A stretch of 64,000 bases of DNA from Actinomycetales bacterium Actino_02 (GCA_001603275.1 LUYM01000012.1:1-64000), one strand, 5' to 3'. Positions 52,099 to 61,405 are shown, counted from the stretch's first letter. The notes: generated by a model from the letters alone, not told the origin. Numbers and translations: made by a program.

Positions 52099-52147
52099 CG
52101 CGGCCGCCTCCGTTCACCCGTCCGACCCGGTGTCGGCGCACCAGAAA

Positions 52148-53023
52148 TCATCCCCCGGCGCGCAACCTACCGGCAACAGGAGGGCTCAGCTCCTGGGTGC
52201 CGAGGACGACGGCGAGCTCGAGCAGCTCGGCGTCCCGGCTGCCCGGCTCGGCGGTGTAGACCATGATCCGCAGATCGTCGGAGGCCACCACCAAGGTGTC
52301 GCAGGTCAGCGCAATATCGCCCACCGCCGGGTGACGAATCACCTTGTGGCGACTGGAATCAGGGGGCAGTGGCTCGCTTGCGGCCGTCCACAACTCGACG
52401 AACAAGGGGCTGGCTGAGCGCAGCTCGGCGAGCAGCCGGCGCAGCCCCGGATCCTTCGGGTAGCGGGCGGCGGTCAGTCGAAGGTCGGCGACCAGGCGGG
52501 CTGCGGTATTGGCGTGCTCGTCCTCGCTCTGCACGGCGCGTGAACCCGGCCCGATCACGTTGCGCCAGACTCCGTTGCGGTCGTTGCCCTTCAGGGCGGA
52601 CGTCTCTCCCATCAGAGCGTCGTAGGGGGCGTTGGCCACGATCAGATTCCACGCCGCGTCGTAGACCACCAGCGGGACGTTGCCGAGCCGATCCAGCAGG
52701 CGCTGGACGCTCGCGGTGATTCTGGTGCAGATCAGGCCCGGGCCAGGCGCAACGAGCCCGGCCAGGGTGAACAGCAGCTCGCGCTCGGCATCGGCCAGCC
52801 GCAGGGCTCGGGCCAAGGCCTCCACAATCTGGGGTGATGGTGAAGTCGCCCGTCCCTGCTCCAGCCGGGTGAGGTAGTCGACGGAGATCCCGGCCAGGCC
52901 GGCCACCTCCTCGCGGCGCAAGCCAGCAGCGCGCCGGCGTGAGCCGACCGGCAGGCCGACGGCCTCGGGTCGCACCTGCTCACGCTGGCGCCGCAGCGCC
53001 TTGCCGAACTCGCTGGGCTCCAT
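52148..53023 (-). CDS. XRE-family regulator with MmyB-like ligand domain
   Basis: A 291-residue regulator. The N-terminal HTH spans about residues 10-85 (RRAAGLRREEVAGLAGISVD then YLTRLEQGR). The C-terminal MmyB-like PAS-type domain (VYDAAWNLIVANAPYDALMG ... DEHANTAARLVADLR) is thought to bind hydrophobic ligands. It is divergent from an SDR gene, a pairing common in actinobacteria, and the intervening 100 bp contains the perfect palindrome at 53078-53095. It likely represses the SDR gene and itself. Confidence 0.92.
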   Translation of the reverse strand: MEPSEFGKALRRQREQVRPEAVGLPVGSRRRAAGLRREEVAGLAGISVDYLTRLEQGRATSPSPQIVEALARALRLADAERELLFTLAGLVAPGPGLICTRITASVQRLLDRLGNVPLVVYDAAWNLIVANAPYDALMGETSALKGNDRNGVWRNVIGPGSRAVQSEDEHANTAARLVADLRLTAARYPKDPGLRRLLAELRSASPLFVELWTAASEPLPPDSSRHKVIRHPAVGDIALTCDTLVVASDDLRIMVYTAEPGSRDAELLELAVVLGTQELSPPVAGRLRAGG

Positions 53024-53077
53024 TGCTCCATTCTGCGCGCCCGACGGTCGGGTGTCCTGGCCCTGCCAGTCCTACGA

Positions 53078-53095
53078 CAACCAGGGGCCTGGTTG
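53078..53095. promoter_or_regulatory. palindromic operator between regulator and SDR
   Basis: CAACCAGGGGCCTGGTTG, a perfect 8-bp inverted repeat with a 2-bp centre, 30 bp upstream of the SDR start and 55 bp upstream of the regulator start. Confidence 0.65.
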
Positions 53096-53124
53096 CGCTG
53101 AGGCCGGCGGGCAACCATCGACGC

Positions 53125-53835
53125 ATGACCACAACATTGATCACCGGGGCGAATACGGGCCTCGGCAAGCAAACGGCAAGACTCCTCGTCGAGGCGGGCC
53201 ACACGGTGTGGCTCGGCGCCCGCGATGAAGCTCGCGGACGGGCTGCCGCCGACGAACTCGGGGCCCGGTTCGTCCAACTCGACGTCACCGACGACGCGTC
53301 CGTGTCCGCCGCGCTGACCACGATCGAGGCCTCGGGAACCGGGCTGGACGTCCTGGTGAACAACGCCGGCATCGCCAGGCGGAGTGCCGGGGGAGCGGAG
53401 GCTCTGGACGGGCCGAGCGTCCTGGCGGTCTTCGACACCAATGCCGTCGGGATCATCCGAGTCACCGAGGCTGCGCTGCCGCTGCTGCAGCGCTCGGCGA
53501 ACCCGGTGATCGTGAACATCTCCAGTGCCCTCGGCTCGTTCTGGGCCACCCACGAGCCGTCCCGGCCGGCCTCGCACTTCCGCTCGATCGCCTACGGTTC
53601 GAGCAAGGCCGCGGTGTCGATGATCACCGTCCAGTACGCGCTGAGCTATCCGCAGGTGCGGGTCAACGCCGTCGAGCCGGGGATCACCCAGACCTCGCTG
53701 GGCGGCGGCGATCCGAACAGTCATCCGGGACGTCCGGCGGTCGAGAGTGCGAAGGTGGTGGCCCGGCTGGCCTGCATCGGCCCCGACGGCCCGACCGGCA
53801 CCTTCCAGGAGGACGACGGCGAGCTCGGCTGGTAA
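53125..53835 (+). CDS. short-chain dehydrogenase/reductase
   Basis: A 236-residue SDR from ATG 53125. The cofactor motif is LITGANTGLGKQTARLL, then VLVNNAGIARR, VNISSALGS and catalytic YGSSKAA. An extra loop after the catalytic serine (WATHEPSRPASHFRS) is common in SDRs paired with MmyB-type regulators. The substrate is unknown; it is likely induced by the ligand of the divergent regulator. Confidence 0.9.
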   Translation: MTTTLITGANTGLGKQTARLLVEAGHTVWLGARDEARGRAAADELGARFVQLDVTDDASVSAALTTIEASGTGLDVLVNNAGIARRSAGGAEALDGPSVLAVFDTNAVGIIRVTEAALPLLQRSANPVIVNISSALGSFWATHEPSRPASHFRSIAYGSSKAAVSMITVQYALSYPQVRVNAVEPGITQTSLGGGDPNSHPGRPAVESAKVVARLACIGPDGPTGTFQEDDGELGW

Positions 53836-53886
53836 TTCGCCGGTGCTCCGCGACCGGTGTGACCAGTCGCGGCGGATACTCGGTGC

Positions 53887-54360
53887 ATGAGCAACAAGGG
53901 TTGGCAGACCCACTGGCACAAGCATCCGGGCGTCCGCTCCGGCGACCAGCTCACCGTCGGCGAGCGAGCCGCTGACCGGATGCGCAATGCGATGGGCTCG
54001 TGGCCGTTCGTCTTCGGTTTCTTCGCGGTGATGTTGGGCTGGGTGATCGTCAACAGCGTGCTGGCGATCGGCGGGCCGCACGGGTTCGATCCGTACCCGT
54101 ACATCCTGCTGAATCTGTTCTTGTCGATGATGGCCGGGGTGCAGGCGGCGGCGCTGCTGATCGCCGCCAAGCGGTCGGACGCCATCGCGTCCGAGATCGC
54201 GATTCACACCGAGCGCAACACCGATGACATCAAGGAGCTGCTGGCGCAGAACCTCGCGCTGATCCAGGAGGTGAAGCGGAACACCGACCTGCTCGACGAA
54301 ATTCATCGGCACGTGACCGCGCAGACCCCGGCGGCCGGGGAGTTCCCGCCGAAGGTCTAG
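53887..54360 (+). CDS. DUF1003 family membrane protein
   Basis: 157 residues with two transmembrane helices (about 42-62, WPFVFGFFAVMLGWVIVNSV, and 75-95) joined by the DUF1003 signature GFDPYPYILLNLFLS. A C-terminal coiled-coil-like segment (HTERNTDDIKELLAQNLALI) is cytoplasmic. The function is unknown. ATG 53887 lies 51 bp after the SDR stop, so it could share that transcript. Array D begins directly after the stop codon. Confidence 0.88.
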   Translation: MSNKGWQTHWHKHPGVRSGDQLTVGERAADRMRNAMGSWPFVFGFFAVMLGWVIVNSVLAIGGPHGFDPYPYILLNLFLSMMAGVQAAALLIAAKRSDAIASEIAIHTERNTDDIKELLAQNLALIQEVKRNTDLLDEIHRHVTAQTPAAGEFPPKV

Positions 54361-54362
54361 CT

Positions 54363-54460
54363 GGACGGTTATGGAACCGTCCCCACCAATTGCGCTGACA
54401 AGGTTGGACGGTATTGGAACCGTCCCCGGGGTTGGGGTGGACGGTATTGGAACCGTCCCC
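54363..54460. repeat. repeat array D: three hairpin-element copies
   Basis: Reverse-orientation copies at 54363-54384, 54406-54427 (43 bp on) and 54439-54460 (33 bp on). The first spacer, ACCAATTGCGCTGACAAGG plus two bases, best matches array C. The loops differ (TTAT, TATT) while the stems are identical. They fill the 113-bp gap between the convergent DUF1003 and DeoR genes. Confidence 0.92.
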
Positions 54461-54473
54461 GGGGTTGGGGCGA

Positions 54474-55235
54474 CTAGCGGTTGGGCTGGTCGGTCCGGCT
54501 GACGTTGGCTTGGATGATCGGGATCGGGAAGCGGGAGGCCCGCAGTGGATCCAGCAGGTCGTCGGTGATGCCGGCGGTGAAGTCGTCGATGGCGAAGACT
54601 TTGAACAGGGCTTCGCGGCCGAACTTCGAGCTGTCGGCCACGAAGAAGGCCTCCTTGGCGACCGAGCGCATCACCCGCTTCAACTCGAGCTCGTAGCTGT
54701 TCGCGTGGTACAGCCCGTCCTCGGAGACGGTGTCGGAACCGAAGATCGCGACGTCCACCCGCAGGTTGGCCAACTGCTGCACCGACGTCGGCCCCCACAT
54801 CGTGTAGAGGTTCGGCAGCAGCTCGCCGCCGATGAACACCAAATGTAGTGATCGTTTTCGCGCAATCTCCAGGCCGATCCGCAGATCATTGGTCACGACG
54901 GTCACCCGCTGGTGGTTGAGGTTACGCGCGACTTCGAGCGTGGTGGTCCCGCCGTCCAGCAGGATCGTCTGCCCCTCCAGCACTCGCTCGGCCATGGCCT
55001 TGCCGATTGCCGACTTCTCCGGTCGGTGCAGCTCTTCCTTGAAGTGGTGCGGCGTCTCCGACTGGCGCACCGGCGTCGCTCCGCCGTGGGTGCGCCGGAT
55101 CAGGTCCATCGATTCGAGCTGCTCAAGATCGCGACGAATGGTGGACTCGGTGACGCCGAAGGCTTGCGCGAGATCGCGCACCGACTGGAAGCCGTGGTCG
55201 CTGAGCACCTCAACGATCTCCGCCTGCCGAGACAT
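54474..55235 (-). CDS. DeoR-family transcriptional regulator of the DhaKL operon
   Basis: 253 residues from ATG 55235 (GAGGAGGA upstream). The DeoR HTH is SVRDLAQAFGVTESTIRRDL. The DeoR_C sensor domain shows ILLDGGTTTLEVARNL, GSDTVSEDGLYHAN and FVADSSKFG, the expected phosphosugar-binding loops. It is divergent from the ABC/DhaKL operon and is very likely its repressor; candidate binding sites are described at 55392-55492. Confidence 0.93.
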   Translation of the reverse strand: MSRQAEIVEVLSDHGFQSVRDLAQAFGVTESTIRRDLEQLESMDLIRRTHGGATPVRQSETPHHFKEELHRPEKSAIGKAMAERVLEGQTILLDGGTTTLEVARNLNHQRVTVVTNDLRIGLEIARKRSLHLVFIGGELLPNLYTMWGPTSVQQLANLRVDVAIFGSDTVSEDGLYHANSYELELKRVMRSVAKEAFFVADSSKFGREALFKVFAIDDFTAGITDDLLDPLRASRFPIPIIQANVSRTDQPNR

Positions 55236-55391
55236 GTTCCTCCTCATCCATCTTGCTGCAAAGGCTAGCTCCACTAGCGGCCACGCGCAGCAAGCGCGCG
55301 AAAACGTGCATCAGTAACCGTACGACATCCCGAACTCACACCCGCACGAAATGAAGCGTCCAGCGCGCAGCGGCCGCTCGCCACAGCCGAC

Positions 55392-55492
55392 CCGATGCGC
55401 GTTCAAATTGTGCCGATGCGCGCGTTTTGCGCGATGTAGCGCAAGATTATGCTCGTTTTCGCTTGACCCGGCCCCTCGGCAGGGTCTAGCGT
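55392..55492 (+). promoter_or_regulatory. promoter and operator region of the DhaKL operon
   Basis: The promoter is TTGACC (55463-55468), 18 bp, TAGCGT (55487-55492). Upstream lies a perfect inverted repeat, TTGCGC (55427-55432) / GCGCAA (55439-55444), with a 6-bp centre. The direct repeat CCGATGCGCG occurs at 55392-55401 and 55413-55422, exactly 21 bp (two helical turns) apart. These are probable DeoR-type regulator sites. The gap 55236-55560 has no gene. Confidence 0.55.
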
Positions 55493-55560
55493 CCACCGCA
55501 ATGGGGCGCCGCATGCAGGCTCGCGCAGCCCCAAACCAGGCTTTGGACAAAGGAGTTCCT

Positions 55561-56613
55561 ATGAAGCGCAGGTTCATGCCCGCCGCCGCAGTTCTCGCGG
55601 TTGGGCTGTCCTTCTCGGTAGTCGGTTGCACGACGGTGGGAGAAGCTGCCCCGTCCGCCTCCGGCGCCGCCTCGTCGTCCGCCCCGGCCGGCGACAAGGA
55701 CAAGGTGATGGTCACCGTCGTCAAGGCGCAGACCATTCCGTGGTTCCAGCGGATGGCTGAGGGCGTCAAGTCCTTCGCCGAGCGCACCGGCATCGACGCC
55801 CGCCAGGAAGGCGCGGACGACGTGGCCCCGGAGAAGCAGGTCAAGATCATCGAGGACCTGATCGCCCAGCACCCGACGGCGATCACCGTCGTCCCGAACT
55901 CGCCCGAGGCCGTGGAGAGCGCCCTGGCCAAGGCTCGCGAGCAGGGCATCATCGTGGTCTCTCACGAGGCCACCGGCATGAAGAACGTCGACATCGACAT
56001 CGAGGCCTTCGACAACGCCGCCTACGGTTCCGACATCATGAAGAACCTCGGCGAATGCATGGGTGGCAAGGGCAAGTACGTCCAGTTCGTCGGTGGCCTG
56101 ACCGCCAAGACCCACATGGAGTGGGTGGGTGCGGCCTACGACTACCAGACCAAGAACCTGCCCGACATGAAGCGGGTCGAGACCCCGATCGAGAGCACCG
56201 ACAACCAGGAGACCGCTTACCAGCGGGCTCGCGAGATCCTGGCCAAGTACCCCGACATCGCGGGCTTCGAGGGTTCGGCCGGTAACGACGTCCCCGGCAT
56301 CGCTCGTGCGGTGAAGGAAGCCGGTCTGCAGGACAAGATCTGCGTCATGGGCACCTCGATCCCGTCGGTCGCCAGCCAGTACCTGGAGGACGGCTCCATC
56401 GACAAGATCTTCTTCTGGGATCCGGCCCTGGCCGGCGAGGCCCAGCTGCAGATCGCCAAGATCCTGTCCGAGGGCGGCAAGATCACCGCGGGGACCGATC
56501 TGGGCATCGAGGGCTACAACAACCTGCAGCCGATGGCCGGCCAGACCAACGTCTTCGTTGGCACCGCCCAGGTTGCAGCCGACAAGGAGAGCGCGAAGAA
56601 CTACAAGTTCTGA
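55561..56613 (+). CDS. sugar ABC transporter substrate-binding lipoprotein
   Basis: 350 residues from ATG 55561 (AAGGAGTT upstream). A lipoprotein signal peptide has lipobox VVGC, then an Ala/Ser linker and a Peripla_BP_4 domain (VMVTVVKAQTIPWFQRMAEG; VVPNSPEAVESALAKAREQG; FEGSAGNDVPGIARAVKEAG). The layout is that of RhaS/LsrB-like receptors for small sugars. It is the first gene of the second sugar operon. A 10-bp hairpin follows it (56634-56662), which may boost its expression relative to downstream genes. Confidence 0.92.
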   Translation: MKRRFMPAAAVLAVGLSFSVVGCTTVGEAAPSASGAASSSAPAGDKDKVMVTVVKAQTIPWFQRMAEGVKSFAERTGIDARQEGADDVAPEKQVKIIEDLIAQHPTAITVVPNSPEAVESALAKAREQGIIVVSHEATGMKNVDIDIEAFDNAAYGSDIMKNLGECMGGKGKYVQFVGGLTAKTHMEWVGAAYDYQTKNLPDMKRVETPIESTDNQETAYQRAREILAKYPDIAGFEGSAGNDVPGIARAVKEAGLQDKICVMGTSIPSVASQYLEDGSIDKIFFWDPALAGEAQLQIAKILSEGGKITAGTDLGIEGYNNLQPMAGQTNVFVGTAQVAADKESAKNYKF

Positions 56614-56633
56614 GTCACTCAGCGTCAGCGGAT

Positions 56634-56662
56634 CCGGGGCGTGTCGACACGGCACGCCCCGG
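56634..56662 (+). promoter_or_regulatory. intercistronic stem-loop after the binding-protein gene
   Basis: CCGGGGCGTG (56634-56643), 9-nt loop, CACGCCCCGG (56653-56662). Such hairpins after binding-protein genes commonly protect the 5' mRNA segment or attenuate read-through. No T-tract is present. Confidence 0.5.
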
Positions 56663-56690
56663 GCCCAACCCAAGAGAACAGAAGCTCCCG

Positions 56691-58226
56691 ATGAGTTCCA
56701 CCACAGCACCAGCAACGCAGCTGGCGGACGCGACCGGCCCGGCCCCGGTCCTGTCGGCCCGGCACATCTCCAAGCGATTCGGCGGCGTCCAGGCTCTGGA
56801 TGATGTCTCGCTGGACCTGATTCCCGGCGAAGTGCACTGCCTGGCCGGCGAGAACGGCTGCGGCAAGTCGACCCTGATCAAGATGATCTCCGGCGCGGAG
56901 CGTCCCGACTCCGGCGAGATCGAAGTGGACGGCATCGTCCACACCCGAATGAACACCACTTCGGCCATCCAGAGCGGGATCCAGGTGATCTACCAGGACT
57001 TCTCGCTGTTCGGGAACCTCACCGTGGCCGAGAACATCGTCCTCACCTCCGCGGTGGCCGCCAAGCGCAAGCTGTACCGGGTCAAGGATGCGCGCGAGAA
57101 GGCGCAGGCCATCGTCGATGAACTCCAGCTCGACCTGGATCTGAACGCCGACGTCGAGAACCTCTCCGTGGCCGACCGGCAGCTCACTGCCATCTGTCGG
57201 GCCCTGGTCAGCGACGCCCGAGTGATCATCATGGACGAGCCGACCACTGCCCTCACCCACTCCGAGGTGGAGCATCTCTTCACCGTCGTCGAGCGGCTGC
57301 GGGCCCGCGGAGTGGCCCTGGTCTTCGTCTCCCACAAGCTGCAAGAGGTGCTGGCCATCTCGCAGCGGCTCACCATCATGAGGTCCGGACGGGTGGTCAT
57401 CTCCGGCCCGTCCGCCGACTTCGACCGGCGCTCGATCGCCCGGCACATGACCGGCAGCGACGTCGAGGAGTCCCGGCGCGTCCCCGACTTCGACCAGACC
57501 GCCACCCCGGCTCTCGAGGTGCGCGGGCTCACCCTGCCCGGCGCCTTCCGGGACGTGTCCTTCCAGGTCGGCAAGGGCGAGATCCTCGGCGTCACCGGCC
57601 TGCTGGGTTCGGGACGCACCGAGCTGGCCGAGTCCGTCTTCGGGGTGCTGCCGGCCAAGTCCGGCACGATCGCGATCGACGGGAAGCCGGTCCGGGTGCG
57701 CAACATTCAGGACGCGGTGGCGGCCGGCATCGGCTACGTCCCCGAGGACCGGCTCACCCAGGGCCTGTTCCTGGAGAAGCCGATCGCCGACAACATCATC
57801 GCGGCCTCCTTCAACGAGCACCGCAACCGGTGGAAGCTGCTGGACCGCAAGCGGATCTGGGGCACGATCACCCACTTCTTCGATCAGCTGAAGATCCATG
57901 CGCCGCACCCGAACCGGGCCGTCCGGACGCTGTCCGGCGGCAACGCTCAGCGGGTGGTGCTGGCCAAGTGGCTGGCCACCGACCCCAAGGTGCTCATTCT
58001 CAATGGCCCCACGGTCGGCGTCGACGTCGGCTCGAAGGCCCAGATCCTCGATCTGCTGAGGATTCAGGCAGAGCGGGGAATGGCCGTCGTGATCATCTCC
58101 GACGACGTCAACGAGCTCGTCGCCTGCTGCCACCGGGTGCTGGTGGTGGCCCACGGGCAGATCACTCATGAGTTGGTCGCCGATCAGGTGACCGAGGATT
58201 CGATCCAGGAAAGCATGGCGGTCTGA
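56691..58226 (+). CDS. sugar ABC transporter ATP-binding protein, RbsA/MglA type
   Basis: 511 residues with two ATPase modules. The first has Walker A GENGCGKSTLI, signature LSVADRQL and Walker B VIIMDEPTTAL. The second has GVTGLLGSGRTEL (no Walker lysine, as usual), TLSGGNAQRVVLAKWLA and LILNGPTVGVDVG. The Asn-Gly-Pro in place of Asp-Glu-Pro in the second Walker B region is a deviation seen in degenerate second modules. The stop is followed by 1 bp before the next gene. Confidence 0.95.
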   Translation: MSSTTAPATQLADATGPAPVLSARHISKRFGGVQALDDVSLDLIPGEVHCLAGENGCGKSTLIKMISGAERPDSGEIEVDGIVHTRMNTTSAIQSGIQVIYQDFSLFGNLTVAENIVLTSAVAAKRKLYRVKDAREKAQAIVDELQLDLDLNADVENLSVADRQLTAICRALVSDARVIIMDEPTTALTHSEVEHLFTVVERLRARGVALVFVSHKLQEVLAISQRLTIMRSGRVVISGPSADFDRRSIARHMTGSDVEESRRVPDFDQTATPALEVRGLTLPGAFRDVSFQVGKGEILGVTGLLGSGRTELAESVFGVLPAKSGTIAIDGKPVRVRNIQDAVAAGIGYVPEDRLTQGLFLEKPIADNIIAASFNEHRNRWKLLDRKRIWGTITHFFDQLKIHAPHPNRAVRTLSGGNAQRVVLAKWLATDPKVLILNGPTVGVDVGSKAQILDLLRIQAERGMAVVIISDDVNELVACCHRVLVVAHGQITHELVADQVTEDSIQESMAV

Positions 58227-58227
58227 T

Positions 58228-59271
58228 ATGCAGCTCCTTCGCAAGTTCCGGGGCGCCAACAATGAGGGCAGCCTGGCGCTGATCCTGCTGGTCGTCGTCC
58301 TGGGAATGTCCCTGCTCAACCCGGTCTTCTTCAGCGTCAACACGGCGTTCTCGATCCTGCGGGCCGCCACGGTGCCGATGATCCTGGCGCTGGCCGTGCT
58401 GTTGGTGATCATCTCCGGTGGCATCGACGTGTCGTTCCCGGTGGTTGCCATCGGCTCGGCCTACACGGCCGTGACGATCTGCCTGAAGACCGGCTTCGAC
58501 CCCGGTCTGCCGGCCATCTTCGGGATGGCGATCGTCATCGGCGGCCTGCTCGGCCTGGTGAACGGCTTTGTCATCGCCAAGTTCCGGCTGCCAACCCTGA
58601 TCGTCACTCTCGGCACCCAGGGCATCTTCTTCGGGGCCATGCTGGTCTACGTCGGCACCCGCTACTACCCGACGCTGCCGGACTCGATGGCTGCACTCTC
58701 CGCGGTGAACGTCGTCGAACTGACCACCAGCGCCGGACGGGCGTACCTGCACGTGCTGGTGCTGCTGTCGATCGCCATCGCGCTGATCATCTGGGCAGTG
58801 CTGAAGTACACGATGTTCGGACGCTCGCTGTACGCCATCGGCGGCGACGCCGAAGGCGCCCGCCGGGCCGGCATTCGGGTGGTGCGCACCCAGCTGTGGA
58901 TCTACGTGCTGGTCGGCATGGTGGCCGCCATCGGCGGCGTGGCCTATGTGGTGATGAGCCGCAGCGCCAACCCGCAAGACCTGGTCGGCGGCGAGCTGGA
59001 CATCATCGCCGCCGTGGTGCTGGGCGGGGCGTCCATCTTCGGTGGACGCGGCTCGGTGCTGGGCACCGTGCTGGGCGTGCTGCTGATTCAGGTGATCAAC
59101 AACAGTCTGCTGCTGGTCGGCGTCCCGAGCGCCTGGCTGCGGGCAGCGGTCGGTCTGCTGCTGATCCTGGGCGTCGGCGCCCAGGCGGTCAGTGCCCGGC
59201 GCAGCGCGCAGCGGATACACACAGTGGACACGGGCGAGGCCGTCCGACTCGAGCTGGAGAAGGTGTCATGA
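58228..59271 (+). CDS. sugar ABC transporter permease, first subunit
   Basis: A 347-residue RbsC/LsrC-like protein with about nine or ten hydrophobic segments. The cytoplasmic family loop reads IIAAVVLGGASIFGGRGSVLG. Its C-terminus (RIHTVDTGEAVRLELEKVS) is cytoplasmic. Its stop overlaps the next ATG (ATGA). Confidence 0.93.
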   Translation: MQLLRKFRGANNEGSLALILLVVVLGMSLLNPVFFSVNTAFSILRAATVPMILALAVLLVIISGGIDVSFPVVAIGSAYTAVTICLKTGFDPGLPAIFGMAIVIGGLLGLVNGFVIAKFRLPTLIVTLGTQGIFFGAMLVYVGTRYYPTLPDSMAALSAVNVVELTTSAGRAYLHVLVLLSIAIALIIWAVLKYTMFGRSLYAIGGDAEGARRAGIRVVRTQLWIYVLVGMVAAIGGVAYVVMSRSANPQDLVGGELDIIAAVVLGGASIFGGRGSVLGTVLGVLLIQVINNSLLLVGVPSAWLRAAVGLLLILGVGAQAVSARRSAQRIHTVDTGEAVRLELEKVS

Positions 59272-60407
59272 AGACCGAACAGGCACAGCCGCAGGCCGCA
59301 GAGAACAGCCTCGCGGCCATGAACAACCGGATCGGACGCGTCGTCACCGAGGCGGTCGGACGGACGCTGCGTGACCGCGGCGTCTCCCGGATGCTGATCG
59401 CCCTTGTCGTCGCCTTCGGCTTCTTCGCGATCATGCGGCCGCGGATCTTCCTGGGCCCGATCAACCTGCAGAACATCATGGTGGCCGCGCCAGAGGTGGG
59501 CGTGATCGCCATCGCCATGATGCTGGCCATGCTGACCGGCGGCATCGACTTGTCGCTGGTGTCGATCGCGAACCTGTCGGCAGTCACCATGTCGACGCTG
59601 TTCACCGCCATGGCGGCGTCCAACCCGGCGTTCGGCGAGTCGATGACCGTCCCGATCATTCTGATCGGACTGGTCGTCGGGGCGGCCTGCGGCCTGCTGA
59701 ACGGCCTGCTGATCAGCCTGGTCGGGATCACCCCGATTCTGGCGACGCTGGCCACCATGCAGATCCTCAACGGCCTGGCCGTGGTGTGGACCGGTGGCAA
59801 GACGCTCTATGGTGCGCCGGCCGCGCTGACCACCTTCGGCAAGACCGCCATCGGCCCGGTGCCGATGCTGTTCATCGTGTTCGTCCTGGTGGCCATCGTG
59901 ATCGCCACGGTCGTCCGCAGTACGGCGCTGGGCCGCAAGCTCGAGCTGCAGGGTGCCAACCCGGTGGCCGCCCGGTTCTCCGGGATCCCGAGTCGCTCGG
60001 TGCTGATCTCCAGCTACACGATCGGCGGCCTGCTGGCCGGCTTGGCCGGAGTGCTGTTCCTGTGCCGCAACCCCACGGCTTCGGCCGACTACGGTGCGTC
60101 CTATGTGCTGCTGGTGATCGTGATCGCCGTGCTCGGCGGCACGAATCCGAACGGCGGCTTCGCCACGGTCGCCGGGGTGGTCCTGGCCACGCTCACCCTG
60201 CAGGTGGTGGCCAGTGGCTTCACGGCGCTGCGGCTTTCGCCCTATCAGTACTCGATCGCGCAAGGCGTGATCCTGGTCGTGGTGATGATCCTCGACACCA
60301 TCCAATGGTCGCGTCCGAAGTGGCGCAAACGCGGTGTGACTACCGATTCAGCTTCATTGCAGACGACACAGGTCGGAACAATCAAGAAAGATAAGGAACA
60401 AGAATGA
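59268..60407 (+). CDS. sugar ABC transporter permease, second subunit
   Basis: 379 residues from ATG 59268. A ~45-residue hydrophilic N-terminus is followed by the BPD_transp_2 core (EVGVIAIAMMLAMLTGGIDL ... VIAVLGGTNPNGGFATVAGV). A long C-terminal cytoplasmic tail (KWRKRGVTTDSASLQTTQVG) distinguishes it from the first permease. It overlaps both neighbours by 4 bp, indicating translational coupling with dhaK. Confidence 0.92.
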   Translation: MKTEQAQPQAAENSLAAMNNRIGRVVTEAVGRTLRDRGVSRMLIALVVAFGFFAIMRPRIFLGPINLQNIMVAAPEVGVIAIAMMLAMLTGGIDLSLVSIANLSAVTMSTLFTAMAASNPAFGESMTVPIILIGLVVGAACGLLNGLLISLVGITPILATLATMQILNGLAVVWTGGKTLYGAPAALTTFGKTAIGPVPMLFIVFVLVAIVIATVVRSTALGRKLELQGANPVAARFSGIPSRSVLISSYTIGGLLAGLAGVLFLCRNPTASADYGASYVLLVIVIAVLGGTNPNGGFATVAGVVLATLTLQVVASGFTALRLSPYQYSIAQGVILVVVMILDTIQWSRPKWRKRGVTTDSASLQTTQVGTIKKDKEQE

Positions 60408-61405
60408 AGAAGATCATCAACGAGCCGCTGCGGTTCGTCGACGAGTTCCTCGAGGGAATTCTTCTCGCTCACCCCGACCTGGTGAAGACCCCGGGCGATG
60501 ACCCGCGGATCCTGGTTCGGGCGGACGCTCCGGTGGCCGGCAAGGTCGGCATCGTCACCGGCGGCGGCTCCGGACACCTGCCGCTGTTCAAGGGCTATGT
60601 CGGCAAGGGACTGTGCGACGGCGTGGCGATCGGGAACGTGTTCTCGTCCCCGTCTTCGGCCCAGGTGTTCGAGGCGACCAAGGCCGTCGACGGCGGCGCG
60701 GGCGTCCTCTATCTCTATGGCAACTACGGCGGCGACGTCTTCAACTTCGACCTGTCGGTGGATCTGGCCGAGCTGGAAGGCATTCCGACCCGGACGGTGC
60801 TGGGCTGCGACGACGTCGCCAGCCAGCCCAAGGAGCGCGCGGCCGACCGCCGCGGCGTGGCCGGCATCATCTTCGCGTTCAAGGCTGCCGGTGCGGCCGC
60901 CGAGCGCGGTGACAGCCTCGATGAGGTGGCTGCGGTCGCCCAGGACATCGTCGAGAACACCGCCACCATGGGCGTGGGGCTCACCCCGACGATCCTGCCG
61001 ACCACCGGCAAGCCGAGCTTCGAGCTGGCCGAGCGGGAGATGGAGATCGGCATCGGCATTCACGGCGAGCCCGGCATCCACCGCGGTGAGCTGGAGACCG
61101 CCGACGAGATCGCCGATCACCTGCTGGCTCCGCTGATGGCCGACCTCTCCCTTGTCGCCGGCGATCGGGTGGCCGTGCTGGTCAACGGCCTCGGCGCCAC
61201 CCCGCTGGAGGAGCTGTACGTCCTCTACCGTCGGGTGCACCAGACGCTGACCGCGGCCGGCATCGAGGTCGCTAAGAACTACGTCGGCGAGTACGCCACC
61301 AGCCTCGAGATGGCTGGTGCGTCCATCTCGCTGCTGAAGCTCAACGACAGCAGGCTCGAACTACTCAACGCGGCGGCTCGTTCGCCCTTCTTCATCGAGG
61401 CATGA
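60404..61405 (+). CDS. DhaK-type dihydroxyacetone/tetrulose kinase, substrate-binding subunit
   Basis: A 333-residue DAK1-domain protein. It keeps GIVTGGGSGHLPLFKGYVG, the substrate pocket around YLYGNYGGDVFNFD, and the histidine that forms a covalent hemiaminal with the ketone substrate in GIGIHGEPGIH. It lies in an operon with an ABC importer and a DhaL-like gene but no DhaM phosphoryl-donor gene. Such pairs include erythrulose (tetrulose) kinases in mycobacteria; dihydroxyacetone is the alternative. Confidence 0.9.
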   Translation: MKKIINEPLRFVDEFLEGILLAHPDLVKTPGDDPRILVRADAPVAGKVGIVTGGGSGHLPLFKGYVGKGLCDGVAIGNVFSSPSSAQVFEATKAVDGGAGVLYLYGNYGGDVFNFDLSVDLAELEGIPTRTVLGCDDVASQPKERAADRRGVAGIIFAFKAAGAAAERGDSLDEVAAVAQDIVENTATMGVGLTPTILPTTGKPSFELAEREMEIGIGIHGEPGIHRGELETADEIADHLLAPLMADLSLVAGDRVAVLVNGLGATPLEELYVLYRRVHQTLTAAGIEVAKNYVGEYATSLEMAGASISLLKLNDSRLELLNAAARSPFFIEA

